Positions 26,118 to 36,505 of a stretch of 64,000 nucleotides of DNA are shown piece after piece. The translations under genes and the position numbers were made by a program. The stretch is from Rotaria sordida (taxonomy: Eukaryota; Rotifera; Eurotatoria; Philodinida; Philodinidae), in contig CAJNOL010000239.1 of NCBI GenBank assembly GCA_905250125.1, positions 62,001 through 126,000 on the forward strand. The letters are read 5' to 3'. The number at the start of each line of letters is the position of its first letter. Positions within the stretch are counted from its first letter, which is position 1. The notes beneath the pieces are model-generated. The model was not told where the DNA came from. It ran no database searches and saw only the letters and a list, made by a program, of their open reading frames with translations.

Positions 26118-29100
26118 TGTAATGATTGTAAATCTTTTTGCATTGGTTTTGTCACAAAAATATGTGCTTCTTATGCGTTTCTATTAAGTATATATCGCCG
26201 TTGGAAGGTGCAGTTTGGTCACGAGAACAGATGACTTTTTTTATTAGTCTTATCTAAAACATTCACAAACTTAGATATTATTCAATGCGTGTATGACTAC
26301 ATGCATAAGTTTATTTTTTTCCTTTTCTATTCTTTGTTGCTCTGAACTATTACATCGATAAAATACAAAAAAGGATTAAGTACAAAAGAAAAAATAAGTA
26401 TCCAAACATATGAATAATGTCGTCTTGTATACCTGTTGACTATCTAACAAACAAGTATTTTATTATTATTATTATTATTATTATTATGATCGATATGTAT
26501 TTTCATCATCTTATTTGCGTTGCTTTCGTACTTGTTGTAAATTTTGTATTTTGTTGAACGTGAGTTCAATTTTATTTTAATAATGAAGAATGAAAGAACG
26601 AAAGAATGAAAGAATCAAGAAGAAGAGAATGTGAACAATAACCATCCTTTTCGCATAGAACAAGGAATATATATATGTATATATGATGATAACCGTATCA
26701 TGTATTATAAAAAATGCAATAGAAAAGTTAATATGCAAAAAGAATAAAAAAAAAAGAAAAAAGATCAAGGTCAATATCAATGTTTATTGACCGAGAGAGA
26801 ATAGAAATGAATGCAGAGTATATAATGCAAGGAAACGAATGAATAATTTTGAACGATCAAGAAGAACTAAAGAAACAGGCACATAACAGAAAAGAGAAAG
26901 AAAATAAACATGCACATATCTAGTTCATAAGGAAGAATAAATCCTTAACATTTGTTTTTATATATTTTAACAAAATATGTATAGCATCACCTGACAAATG
27001 GAATTTAAAAACAAAAAGGCGAAAGAAAAATAGCAATACGCAAAATATTTCAAGTAATTGCATGAGAAATGTGTACGACTTTGTGGAGTGTGGGTGTGGG
27101 CGTGTCGTTTGTGAAGAGAGAAAAACAAAACAAGAAATTCATAAGCAATATAAGTCATGTCCCTTTAATTATCAATTAGGTTTTAATATTCGTTCAAATA
27201 TTGTTGATTTTTATTATTTATTGGTAATAATCATTTATCTGTACTAAATGTTTGCATAGGCAATAAGATTGAGTTTTGTTTTTATTACAATCATATTCGA
27301 GAAAAAAAGAAAATTTATAATTTACAATCAAGAAATTGTTGTCTATGATGAGTCACAATAGATAGAAATGTTTCTCGAATGATATGTAATCAGTAACAAT
27401 AATATTCAGGTCGTTTAGTAGAAATAAATATTCATTGATTTATCTTAATACAAACACAACTGAATTGTTTATGAAGCTAGACAAATAAATAAACTTTTCA
27501 TAATGTATAATACCTTATGAATACAACTTTTTCCTAGACAAAATTATAGTGATAAGAATATCTAGCATTTTTTTTTCTTCTTATCGATATTTAAAATATT
27601 ATATTATAAATTTTAGTTATAAGCATCGACAGATATACTCGAAAATAGAAACTAATCCATCTTCTTTTGTAGATGTTTTTTTTTCTTAGTGAAGAAATCT
27701 ATCTTTCGTGATAATCTTCGAAAGGTTATTATCTAAATTGGCCTAATTATAATTTTCAAGCAATAGGAAAACAGATATGATGGAAAAGAATAATTAGCAA
27801 AAAATTTTCTGATTGTTTTTGACAATAATTAAAGTTTGTCTAGAGAAAATCATAATTAAATGTCACCATTTATTTATGAAAAATCTCATCATTATATAGA
27901 CAAGAAAAAAAAAGAAAATGATAATTCATTTTTGAAACAAGTATTGATAAGAAAAAGAAAAGATTAATACAGACAGGAAAATTATCAATCATTTACTAGT
28001 GTGCTTAATCACAATCCCCTACTTGTTTTGACGTGTCATGTTCGTATTTTGTTTTTGTAAAAGAAAAATGACATTGCAAACTTCATATTTATGATAACAA
28101 TATTTATTTGACGTCAGAATAAACAAAAATAACAAAATATTTTATGCTTAAACAACAACGTTAATAATTCGAGACGTGACGATCAGTAATATATCAAAAC
28201 AAGTCGCATATGAAACGCGTGCTTGACACACTATAGACTTCGTTTACGAATTGAATAGTAAAGCTTCTTCTCGGTAATCAAAAGTTAATCTTTTTTTTTC
28301 AAAATTATATAGATAACAAACAGTACAGTACTCATGATATAACCTTTATACTTGATTTTGTCTTCAAGTATTTGTCTAACTCTGATTTGTTTTATGTACA
28401 ATATGATTATTGACTCAGTTTTCTTTGTTTTTTTTTGTTTTTTGATAAAAATTAATTGCAAACAGAAATAATAATAATAACAACAACGTTTCTATTTATC
28501 ATTGGATGCAGAGTATTCGATTTCATTGTTTTTCTCGTATTTCAAATTTTATTTGATATTATGCAAAAGTCAAAGAGAGAAGAATTGTCTTTAAATTAAT
28601 CTTATACAACAGTAATTATGTCATGAGATATTTTAACGTAAAATAATATGCAAAGAAAAACTTCATCAACTAAGTAGGTCAAAATGATCTTAACAACTAA
28701 CAATCAATTAAGATCCATGTCTTCATCTAAATAGCATGATTATCTATACTACGCCTATTAAAGTTGATAGAAAAATGTCCAATAGGATTGTAAGTCTTAA
28801 ACAACATTTCCTTGTTTTAAGTTTCTCCAACACTATGACTGAAATACGGGACTACTCAATCAAAATTGTTCTTATAGAGAAAAATGTAGATCTGTCAACT
28901 GTGATCAATCACTATATAAACAAAACTATACATTTTATTGTTGATAAAATTGGCTTCGAAGAAAAAAAACTTATATTATACAATTCGATGCGTCTTGAGT
29001 TCTCTTTCCAACGGTAAAAATGAAAAAATAAATGATCGCCAAAACGAAGTTCAGTAGTACAGATCATCGAAAAGACATCGATGATGAGATATACAGTCGA

Positions 29101-29128
29101 AATTAATTTATATAATTTTGAATAATAG
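26118..29128. other. 3-kb gene-poor tract upstream of TIGAR
   Basis: No gene supported. It has an ATT trinucleotide run (about 26459-26487), a short G-rich patch resembling the TGTGGG repeat (about 27086-27104), and an open frame at 28736-29017 with no recognisable family. The end of that frame (about 28970-29020) shares attcgatgcg...ctctttccaacggt with the MITE at 33001-33592, so it may include a decayed copy of the same family. Confidence 0.5.
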
Positions 29129-30226
29129 GATCTTCATCCTCGTATTCTTGCTCAAGGTTTTCAATTGGTCAAAAAAGAACCATTAGAAATACTTGATAAG
29201 CTTAAAATCTTTCTAACAACTGACCGTGAAACATTCATTTAAGTTGCTTATACTTCTTCAAGTACAAAATTGTTACTTGAAAATGTTCATATTCTCACTG
29301 ATGTTCGTAATTATCATCTGTTTCATTACATTAATGAACTGTTGTCAATAAAAATAGATTGTTATCGATGCTAAATTAGCTTTAAATGAACCAGGAAAAC
29401 CAATTGATTTCAATATGGTCGAAATTATGGAAATATACAATATCGAACAGAAGCTGATTGACGTCTTGTACGCACGATTGTTCTTGATCATGGTGGTCGT
29501 CATCCATCGATGCCTAAAGCAATTTAAAATGCTTATATATTAACTTGTAATGTTTGATTAGAATACGCAAAAAATGTATGTTGTGATTAATTTAATAAAT
29601 AGAAGCAATCAAGATCTTTGTTTTTTAGAGAAGTTAATAACGGTTTCTTTTATAAAAATGCTGAAGAACGTGATCGCCTTGTTACATCTTTCACGGAAAT
29701 TTATTCATGATCGTGTTTCAAAAATAATGAATTTTAAACGAAAAATTTGTTCAGCTAATGATCAAAATAAATTAGTTGTTATCATCAATCAAAAAGATTA
29801 AGATACATTATCACTTGATGTATTGGCAAAAGATGGAATCTTGCCATTAAGATGTGCGAAATGTTGAAATATGGAATGTTTAACGTTAACATGGGGTGAT
29901 GAAGCATCAAGCAAGAAAAATTTGGAATTTTAAATGATAAATTCGAATTTTTTTCAATTAGTTCGGTTGAAAATTTAATAAAGGAATATTTTGGCTTTGC
30001 TGAAGATGTTTATGAACATATTTTGGTGAAGAAAATTCATTTGAATTTATTTTTATCTTTGAAATGTTTGTTTTTCTTCGCGAAGAAAAATTTACATTTG
30101 TTAAAGGTTATAAAAATCCCTTATCAGTAACAGTTTTACTCAAAAATTCAACCAAATATATATTGAATCAATTAAAAGATGCTCTTCGTGATGATCTTCG
30201 CCCAATAACAAATACAATTGAAGATG
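29129..30226 (+). pseudogene. CCT6: decayed CCT6 (TCP-1 zeta) copy retaining intron remnants
   Basis: Translations in shifting frames recover collinear pieces of chaperonin subunit zeta. In order these are LHPRILAQGFQLVKKE, TDRETFI*VAYTSSSTKLL, VIDAKLALNEPGKPIDF with MVEIMEI, LVRTIVLDHGGRHPSMPKAI, NAYILTCNV, NNGFFYKNAEERDRLV, RKFIHDRVSKIMNFKRKIC, LAKDGILPLRCAKC, EEKFTFVKGYKNPLSVTVLL, and LNQLKDALRDDLRPITNTIEDG. Many stops and frameshifts break it. Two internal GT...AG spacers (about 29308-29357 and 29575-29628) and an AG just before 29129 sit where introns would be, so it derives from genomic duplication, not a reverse-transcribed message. The 5' third and 3' quarter are missing. No intact CCT6 is in the window. 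Confidence 0.85.
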
Positions 30227-30695
30227 GTTAGTTTTATTTTTCGATTGATGAATTATTTTTGTGAAACAAGATCGAAACTGAGTGTTCAAATTTAGAGGTA
30301 GAAATGTATGACCGACATTGCTATGGACACATAACATGTATTGTATCGTGACTGGACGATTACGAAAAAGTTTTTTCTTGGCACTCACATAATGAATCAT
30401 TTGATAGTGATAGAAAAACTGAACAAATTCCATATGATTCGAAGAAATCATGAATTTATTATGCATACTTTTAATGTGGAAACAGTCAATTACGATGTGG
30501 TAAAGTAGATATTTCACAAAACATAGTAGACATCTTACCAACACCTTCTCTCTCGGTCACAGAATATAAGCAACATCTGAGTATTGGTATTTCGTCCATG
30601 CAGAAGCATGAGATGCCTAATTCGAGTTCGAATATAAATGAACCTTCGACTGCGTAAAATCACTTCGAAAATATATAAAAAACGGCACTCATGTT

Positions 30696-30840
30696 ATTTT
30701 GGCAAAAAAGCAAAAGATAAATTTTATCCTAGTTATAAAATTATAATTCGAATTTAGACACTTATATTAGTCTGGCAAAAAAGCAAAAGATAAATTTTAT
30801 CCTAATTATAAATTTATAATTCGAATTGAGACACTCATGG
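30696..30840 (+). repeat. subterminal tandem repeat, left arm (2 copies)
   Basis: Two copies of a ~73-base unit containing ggcaaaaaagcaaaagataa, a palindromic attataaatttataat core and ttcgaattgagacac. The right arm carries four copies of the inverse, so copy number differs between the arms. Confidence 0.85.
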
Positions 30841-31499
30841 AAGTCTTATACATCAAACTTTAAACTTGAATTCAATTGAGTTGCGAAGTTTCAAGTCCAA
30901 GGGTAATCGAGGGTGGGGAACTCGAATCTGATATTACTTTTAATTAATTATTAACCAATTATTAATTAATTATTAACTAACCGTTAATTATTAATGTTTT
31001 CCATAAAACTTCACCATAGGGTAATCGGGAGCGAGGAATCCAAACCTGACGTTAGTTTCAGCTAATTAATTGCTAATTAATTATTAGCTAATTATTAATT
31101 AATTATCGATTGTTATTATTTTTCGTAAAACTTCACTAAAGGTAATCGAAGGTGAGGAGTCCAAATCTGAGATCAGTTTTAATTAATTAATTAATAATTA
31201 GTTATTAACTATTTCCTATTGTGCATTTTCTTGATTTCTTTTCTTATTGTCTTTCTTTTTTCATGTAATTACCCATGTACTTTCCCAATTGTATTGTTAC
31301 TTACTTGGAATATCTAATCCACTATCTAACATTTGGTATAAATACCTGCTGTTTTTTATGTGAGAGTATCTAATTTAGGTTAGAAATAAACTTATATACA
31401 CAATAAAGTATTAAAAATCTAATATCTGAAAGCAGTCTTTCTACGAGAAAGAGCTGAGCGAGTCTGTAGACGAGCGTTTCTGTATGTCAAGCTTGAAAA

Positions 31500-31720
31500 T
31501 TCAACTCAACTATTCAATAATTGAATACTTGAATTTCAAGCTTTGAAGTATTCAGCTATTCAATCGCTGAATAGTTAAAGTTCATCTATTCAAATATTCC
31601 ATTAGTCATCTAAGGAATAGTTGGAGTTCAAGTATTCATTTGGGAAATAGTTGAAGTTCACCTGTTCAAGTATTCAGTTATCCAATAACTCAATAGTTGA
31701 ACTTTAAATATTCGATAGTG
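31500..31720. repeat. degenerate attcaat/attgaat repeat tract
   Basis: Runs of short, mutually complementary words (attcaataattgaa, attcagctattcaat, attgaatac, tgaatagttgaagttca) repeat irregularly. The pattern resumes after the GC-rich insert (about 31924-32005), suggesting one tract was split by that insert. Confidence 0.7.
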
Positions 31721-31925
31721 TTAGTTCCGAAAGTTGACTTGAACTCTTCCATAAACTTACGAATATTGACTGATGGCGGTAAGCGCTTTTCCCCGACTAA
31801 CTGAACTTTTATATCAGCGTCGCGGCGGGGGGGGGGGAGTACGAAGCGCTTCCCGTAGAGCCGCGAACTATGCTCATCTCTGTGTACACCGCAATCGAAG
31901 TATATCATGTTTAGACCCACTACTG
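31718..31925 (-). other. GC-rich insert with an 11-G run and short open frame
   Basis: A ~200-base island of markedly higher GC inside an AT-rich repeat tract, including eleven consecutive G (31827-31837). On the minus strand 31690-31920 is open for 76 codons and reads, within the island, GKRFVLPPPRRDADIKVQLV then GEKRLPPSVNIRKFMEEFKS. This has protein-like composition, but I do not recognise it. It could be a captured gene fragment or chance. Confidence 0.45.
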
Positions 31926-32021
31926 AATACTTAACTATTTGAACTTCAAATATTCAATAACTGAATAGTTGAAACAACTATTCAATAATTGAATTCAAGT
32001 TTCAAGTTTTACATATATGTG

Positions 32022-32645
32022 CCCGCGAAAGAAGTGGTCACAATACGACACACATCACATCACACGTGAAGTGGATGCCGCGAAAGGAGTGGCCACAATA
32101 CGGCACTCACCACATCACACCTAGTGTGGGTGCCGCGAAAGGAATGGCCATAATGCAACACATCACATCGCACCTGGTGTGGGTGCCGCGAAAGGAGTGG
32201 CCACAATATGACATATCACATCGCACCTAGTGTGGGTGCTGCGAAAGGAGTGTCCACAATACGACACACAACACATTGCAACTGGTGTGGGTGCTGCGAA
32301 AGGAGTGTCCAAAATACGACACACATCATATCGCACCTGGTGTGGGTGCCGCGAAACGAGTGGCCACAATACGACACACGTCACATCGCACCAGGTGTGG
32401 GTGTCGCGAAAGGAGTGGTCACAATATGACACATATCACATCGCACCTCGTGTGAGTGCCGCGAAAGGAGTGTCCAAAATACGACACACATCACAACGCA
32501 CCTGGTGTGGGTGCCGCGAAACGTGTGGCACCTGTACGACACACATCACATCGCACCTCGTATGGGTGCTACGCAAGCAGTGGTCGCTTTTTCGTGGCCA
32601 CAATACGACATACGTCACATCGCACCTGGTGTGGATGCCGGGAAA
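32022..32645. repeat. minisatellite, ~53-57-bp unit, about 11 copies
   Basis: Each unit runs approximately gccgcgaaaggagtggccac, then aatacgacacacatcacat, then cgcacctggtgtgggt. Copies differ by point changes and small indels. It is much richer in GC than its surroundings and leaves several frames open on both strands for that reason; these are not genes. Confidence 0.9.
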
Positions 32646-32998
32646 GAACACGCCCGGAAAGGGTTGAAACTTGAAGCTTGAAAACTCAATTCAATTCAAG
32701 CTCCAAGCTTGACATACAGTAATGCTCGTCTACAAACTCGCTCAGCTCTTTCTCGTAGAAGGACTGCTTTCAGATATTAGATTTTTAATACTTTATTGTG
32801 TATATAAGTTTATTTCTAACCTAAATTAGATACTCTCGCATAAAAAACAGCAGGTATTTAAACCAAATGTTAGATAGTGAATTACATATTCCAAGTAAAT
32901 AACAATACAATTGGGAAAGTACATGGGTAATTACATGAAAACAGAAAAACAATAAGAAAAGAAATCAAGAAAATACACAATAGGAAATAGTTAATAAC

Positions 32999-33594
32999 TA
33001 CTGCCGGTTTCAAAATAAAAGGTGGGTGAGTATTTTCTAAATAACTTTTCATAGGAACAAGATAGAGAGCTGCGGTCTTCACCGCTGAAAAGAGCAGATA
33101 AAAGCGCATCGAACCATATAAGTCAATGACTTTTAACTTGGACTTTTGAAACGTTTTGCAATAAATGCACAAAGGAATGCCTTAACAACAGGCCAGATTT
33201 TTCTAGGAAAAAACAAAAAAAAGTGAAAAAATGACCTTTTTTTTGCACAAATTTGTGGCAAAGTGGACTAGAATTGTCGAATATAATACCTAGAACTCCC
33301 AAACCAGTAAAGCTTTCAATCGAGTCTTATATATAGTTTTGTAGCTTATCAGCTACCGATTTTAATTCACTCCTGAAAGTTTAAAATATGTTCTATCTTC
33401 ATAGAGCACTAGGCTAGTCTTTCACGATAACCATAGATCGCTATTTATTTATGAAACAAATCGCAACAATTTTATATGAATCGATGCGCTGGATAGACCT
33501 CTTTCCAACGGTCAAAATCGCAGCTCTCTATCTTCTTCCTGTTAAAAGTTATTCAAAAAATACCCACCCGCCTTCTATTTTGAGGTGAGCGGTA
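32999..33594. mobile_element. nested MITE with TA target duplication
   Basis: The 592-bp element 33001-33592 interrupts the right arm of the foldback element. Its ends are inverted over about 75 bases: ctgccggtttcaaaataaaagg at one end and ccttctattttgaggtgagcgg at the other, then gtgggtgagtatttt and agatagagagctgcg with their inverses. Removing it and one TA restores ataactaattattaattaat, exactly the inverse of the uninterrupted left arm near 31185-31206. The TA duplication fits a Tc1/mariner-type non-autonomous element. Confidence 0.9.
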
Positions 33595-33936
33595 ATTATT
33601 AATTAATTAATTAAAACTGATCTCAGATTTGGACTCCTCATCTTCGATTACCTTTAGTGAAGTTTTACGAAAAATAATAACAATTGATAATTAATTAATA
33701 ATTAGCAATTAATTAGCTGAAACTAACGTCAGATTTGGATTCCTCACTCCCGATTACTCTATGGTGAAGTTTTATGGAAAACATTAATAATTAACGGTTA
33801 GTTAATAATTAATTAATAATTGGTTAATAATTAATTAAAAGTAATAACAGATTCGAGTTCTCCACCCTCGATTACCTTTGGACTTGAAACTTCGCAACTC
33901 AATTGAATTCAAGTTTAAAGTTTGATATATAAGACT

Positions 33937-34222
33937 TCCATGAGTGTCTCAATTCGAATTATAAATTTATAATTAGGATAAAATTTATCTTTTGCTTTTT
34001 TGCCAGACTTACGTAAGTGTCTCAATTCGAATTATAAATTTATAATTAGGATAAATTTTATCTTTTGCTTTTTTGCCAGACTTATATAAGTGTCTCAATT
34101 CGAATTATAAATTTATAATTAGGATAAAATTTATCTTTTGCTTTTTTGCCAGACTTATATAAGTGTCTCAATTCGAATTATAAATTTATAATTAGGATAA
34201 AATTTATCTTTTGCTTTTTTTT
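33937..34222 (-). repeat. subterminal tandem repeat, right arm (4 copies)
   Basis: Four near-identical ~73-base units (gtgtctcaattcgaattata, aatttataattaggataaaa, tttatcttttgcttttttgcc, agacttatataa), the inverse of the left-arm pair. The last unit is truncated and followed by degenerate gctttttgc runs. Confidence 0.88.
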
Positions 34223-34753
34223 CTACTTGGAGCGGTGTGTATTGTTGGAGAAAATTTTTGCTTTTTGCTTTTTGCCTGTTGGAACATGAAAGCCGTTTTT
34301 TTTTAATTTTTTATTTATATTCGAACTCGAATTAGACATCTACTCGATATTGAATTCTTCAAATAAGACTTCGAAAATCATATTTCATTTGCTGGAGAAA
34401 TTTAAGAGAAGGGAACAAATAAATCCGCTTATGCGCTCATCATATTTTACAGAAGAAATTATTTCTTGACAAATTTTCACCTTCGTGTTACATGTCTTTG
34501 TCAACTAGCGCTACCTATTGAACTGTTGAATCGAAGATTTATTACTTGAGTTTTTCTATTCTAATAATTTTTCTTGTTTTTGGAATAAATTATAATTTTG
34601 TGCATTGTATTGTATACATTTTTAGCATCCGTATTAATTTGTATTATCTATTCTGATCAGCTGATTTATAGACTATCTCCGTGTCCTATTTGATATTGGA
34701 AACAACAATAAATCATATCGATATCTTTTGTAGAGAAAGTGTTGAGAAAAAAA

Positions 34754-35522
34754 ATGGCATCAAATTTATCTAGAAGATTAGCACAAAACTTGAAATCAGA
34801 CAATCCATTTCGAGAGCTATCGATGTTCTTCAACAAAGATGGACCAATATGGTTAACAATTAGATCACTTGTTAAAAGTCTTGAAGATCAAAAAGTCAAT
34901 TATGCAGTTATTGGTGGTTTAGCCGTGTATGCACATGGTTACGAACGAACAACTCATGATTGTGATATTTTGTTATCTAGAGCTGTAAGTATGTTTTTAT
35001 GAATTAATAAGTATCTTACTGAACATTATTATTTTCTAATTAGGATTATGAAAAATTTATGGCAAAACTTGTGAATTTTGGTCTCAAACCGAAATTCGAG
35101 GGTAGAAAAAAAAAGTTTGTTTTTACAAGTACAGGTGTATCTGTTGATGTTGCTATAGAAGGAGAAGTACGTTTTGAATGATTCAACAAGCTTGTTTCTT
35201 TGAACTTTGTTTATTTATTTAGTATCCAGGTGGTGGTTCAATTGGACCAATTTCGTTTCCGAATCCAAAAGTTTGTCAACAAAATATTGATGATATGAAG
35301 GTTATTTCATTACCAAAACTAATCGATTTAAAATTAGCATCGCACCAATATCGGCCAGTTGATCGCGCAAAAGATTTTAGCGATGTTGTTGAATTAATCA
35401 AAATTTTGAAATTAAATCAATTATTTTCAAATTTATTAGATCCCGCGGTTCGAAATAAATTTGAACAAATACTTCTTGGTCTTGAAGAAGAAAAGCAAAG
35501 AATGAGTGATAACGATGAATAA
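34754..35522 (+). CDS. bacterial-type nucleotidyltransferase-like protein with two introns
   Basis: A small protein of the minimal nucleotidyltransferase fold (pol-beta superfamily), resembling bacterial 'nucleotidyltransferase' proteins of the AbiEii/MNT type. Exons 34754-34984, 35044-35166, 35223-35522; every exon is a multiple of three, giving 217 aa. The signature GG-x-A...D-x-D is present as VIGGLAVYAHGYERTTHDCD (GG54-55, D69, D71), and a third acidic residue lies at D112 in VSVDVAIEG, so the metal-binding triad looks intact. The C-terminal part, VISLPKLIDLKLAS then RAKDFSDVVELI, matches the helix that follows in these bacterial families. The substrate is unknown; some bacterial relatives are toxin components of toxin-antitoxin pairs, but no partner gene is seen. 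Introns with T-rich 3' ends show adaptation to the host. It lies between two inverted-repeat elements, so transfer from bacteria is plausible. Confidence 0.82.
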
Positions 35523-35564
35523 TTTGCCAAATTTTTGTTCTTCTTTGATTTTTCAGTAGAAGAT

Positions 35565-36505
35565 ATAATGATCGATGCAAAGGTCTTGGCATAAATGTTA
35601 AACTTGCCTGTGAGCAGACGAAAGAAGGTAGAAACTCAATTCTTTTTTCATCGGATAGATCAGAGTCTGTAGATCAAAAGTGCATTTTTCCAAAAAAGGA
35701 AATTTGGACTTACAAAGAGCGCGACAGTGTGAGACACAGAAGGGCCAAAGCGACATTGTAACGTTCGCGTATTTTTGTTGTATTTAAATTTTTGTAATCA
35801 GGCTAGCTCCAACAAACTTTGATGAATTGAGTTCAAACTTTCTAGTTCGATATATCAAAGTGTTAGTTCTCCAAAAAAATAATTTCGAGCCTATCACACT
35901 CCATTGTAAGGCTGAGGCATGCTTCCACTCCGCGTATGAGCAGTTTTCTCGTCTCTTAGCTTTGTCCACACAGTTTGTACCTTGCGCTTATGATGAAATT
36001 TAGATTTGAGCAGTTGATTAGATACAGCTTTTCAGGCGCCTTTCCAATATCGAACTCAAACTGACGCTTGAAAAACTGTTCAAACCATAATTCAGTACTA
36101 GAAAAACTGGTGAAAAAAAAGTCATTTTGGTCCACTTTTTACTAAATAGAAGTTGGCCCATATCACCGGACCGCAATATTTGTTTGAGCTTAAACATTTT
36201 TGCAAGATGAAGCCTCACTTTCTTCATCAACTGGCAGCAAGAAAAAATTTGGAATATGCCAGGTGCTGAAACAGGAAACAAAACTGTAAAATGTTGGTGC
36301 TTATGCGATATTTTTGGCCCATTTCGAGCTTTAAAATTTTGGGCACTTCGTAAGTACAAATTTTTTTTTGAAAAATACATTTTTGATCTACAGGCTCTGA
36401 TCTATCCTGTGGAAAAAGAATTGAGTTTCTACTATCTTATGTCTGTTCACAGTCAAGTCCGACATTTGTGTCGAGACTTTTCCATCAGTAGTTATACCGT
36501 TGCTT
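35565..36505. mobile_element. long-TIR non-autonomous element
   Basis: Terminal inverted repeats of about 150 bases. The left end reads aggtcttggcataaatgtt, acttgcctgtgagcagac, ggtagaaactcaattc, gatagatcagag, tgtagatcaaaa. The right end gives the inverse near 36365-36490 (ttttgatctaca, ctctgatctatcc, gaattgagtttctac, gtctgttcacagtcaagt). The ~600-base centre has no coding frame that I trust. It begins about 45 bases after the nucleotidyltransferase stop codon. The exact ends and target duplication are uncertain. Confidence 0.8.

Larger units (their letters stand above)
30605..34345. mobile_element. foldback-like element with ~0.8-kb inverted arms
   Basis: The left arm (about 30605-31495) and right arm (about 32690-34345, containing a nested insertion) are inverted copies of one another. 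Matching landmarks: taattcgagttcgaatataa (30619 on) against its inverse near 34318-34338; the tandem tip repeats; ttcactaaaggtaatcga (31131) against tcgattacctttagtgaa (33644); tctttctacgagaaagagct (31435) against its inverse near 32747. The spacer holds AT-rich attcaat-type repeats, a GC-rich insert and a minisatellite. No transposase frame was recognised, so it looks non-autonomous. The exact ends and target duplication could not be fixed. Its structure resembles foldback elements: long arms with simple tandem repeats and unrelated filler between. Confidence 0.8.

Noticed and set aside
30140..30544. 134-codon minus-strand frame overlapping the CCT6 pseudogene end
   Set aside because: Partly antisense to recognisable CCT6 fragments and without family resemblance.
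32163..32674. Several long open frames on both strands across 32.16-32.67 kb
   Set aside because: They all fall in the ~55-bp minisatellite and exist only because the unit lacks stops in several frames; composition follows the repeat.
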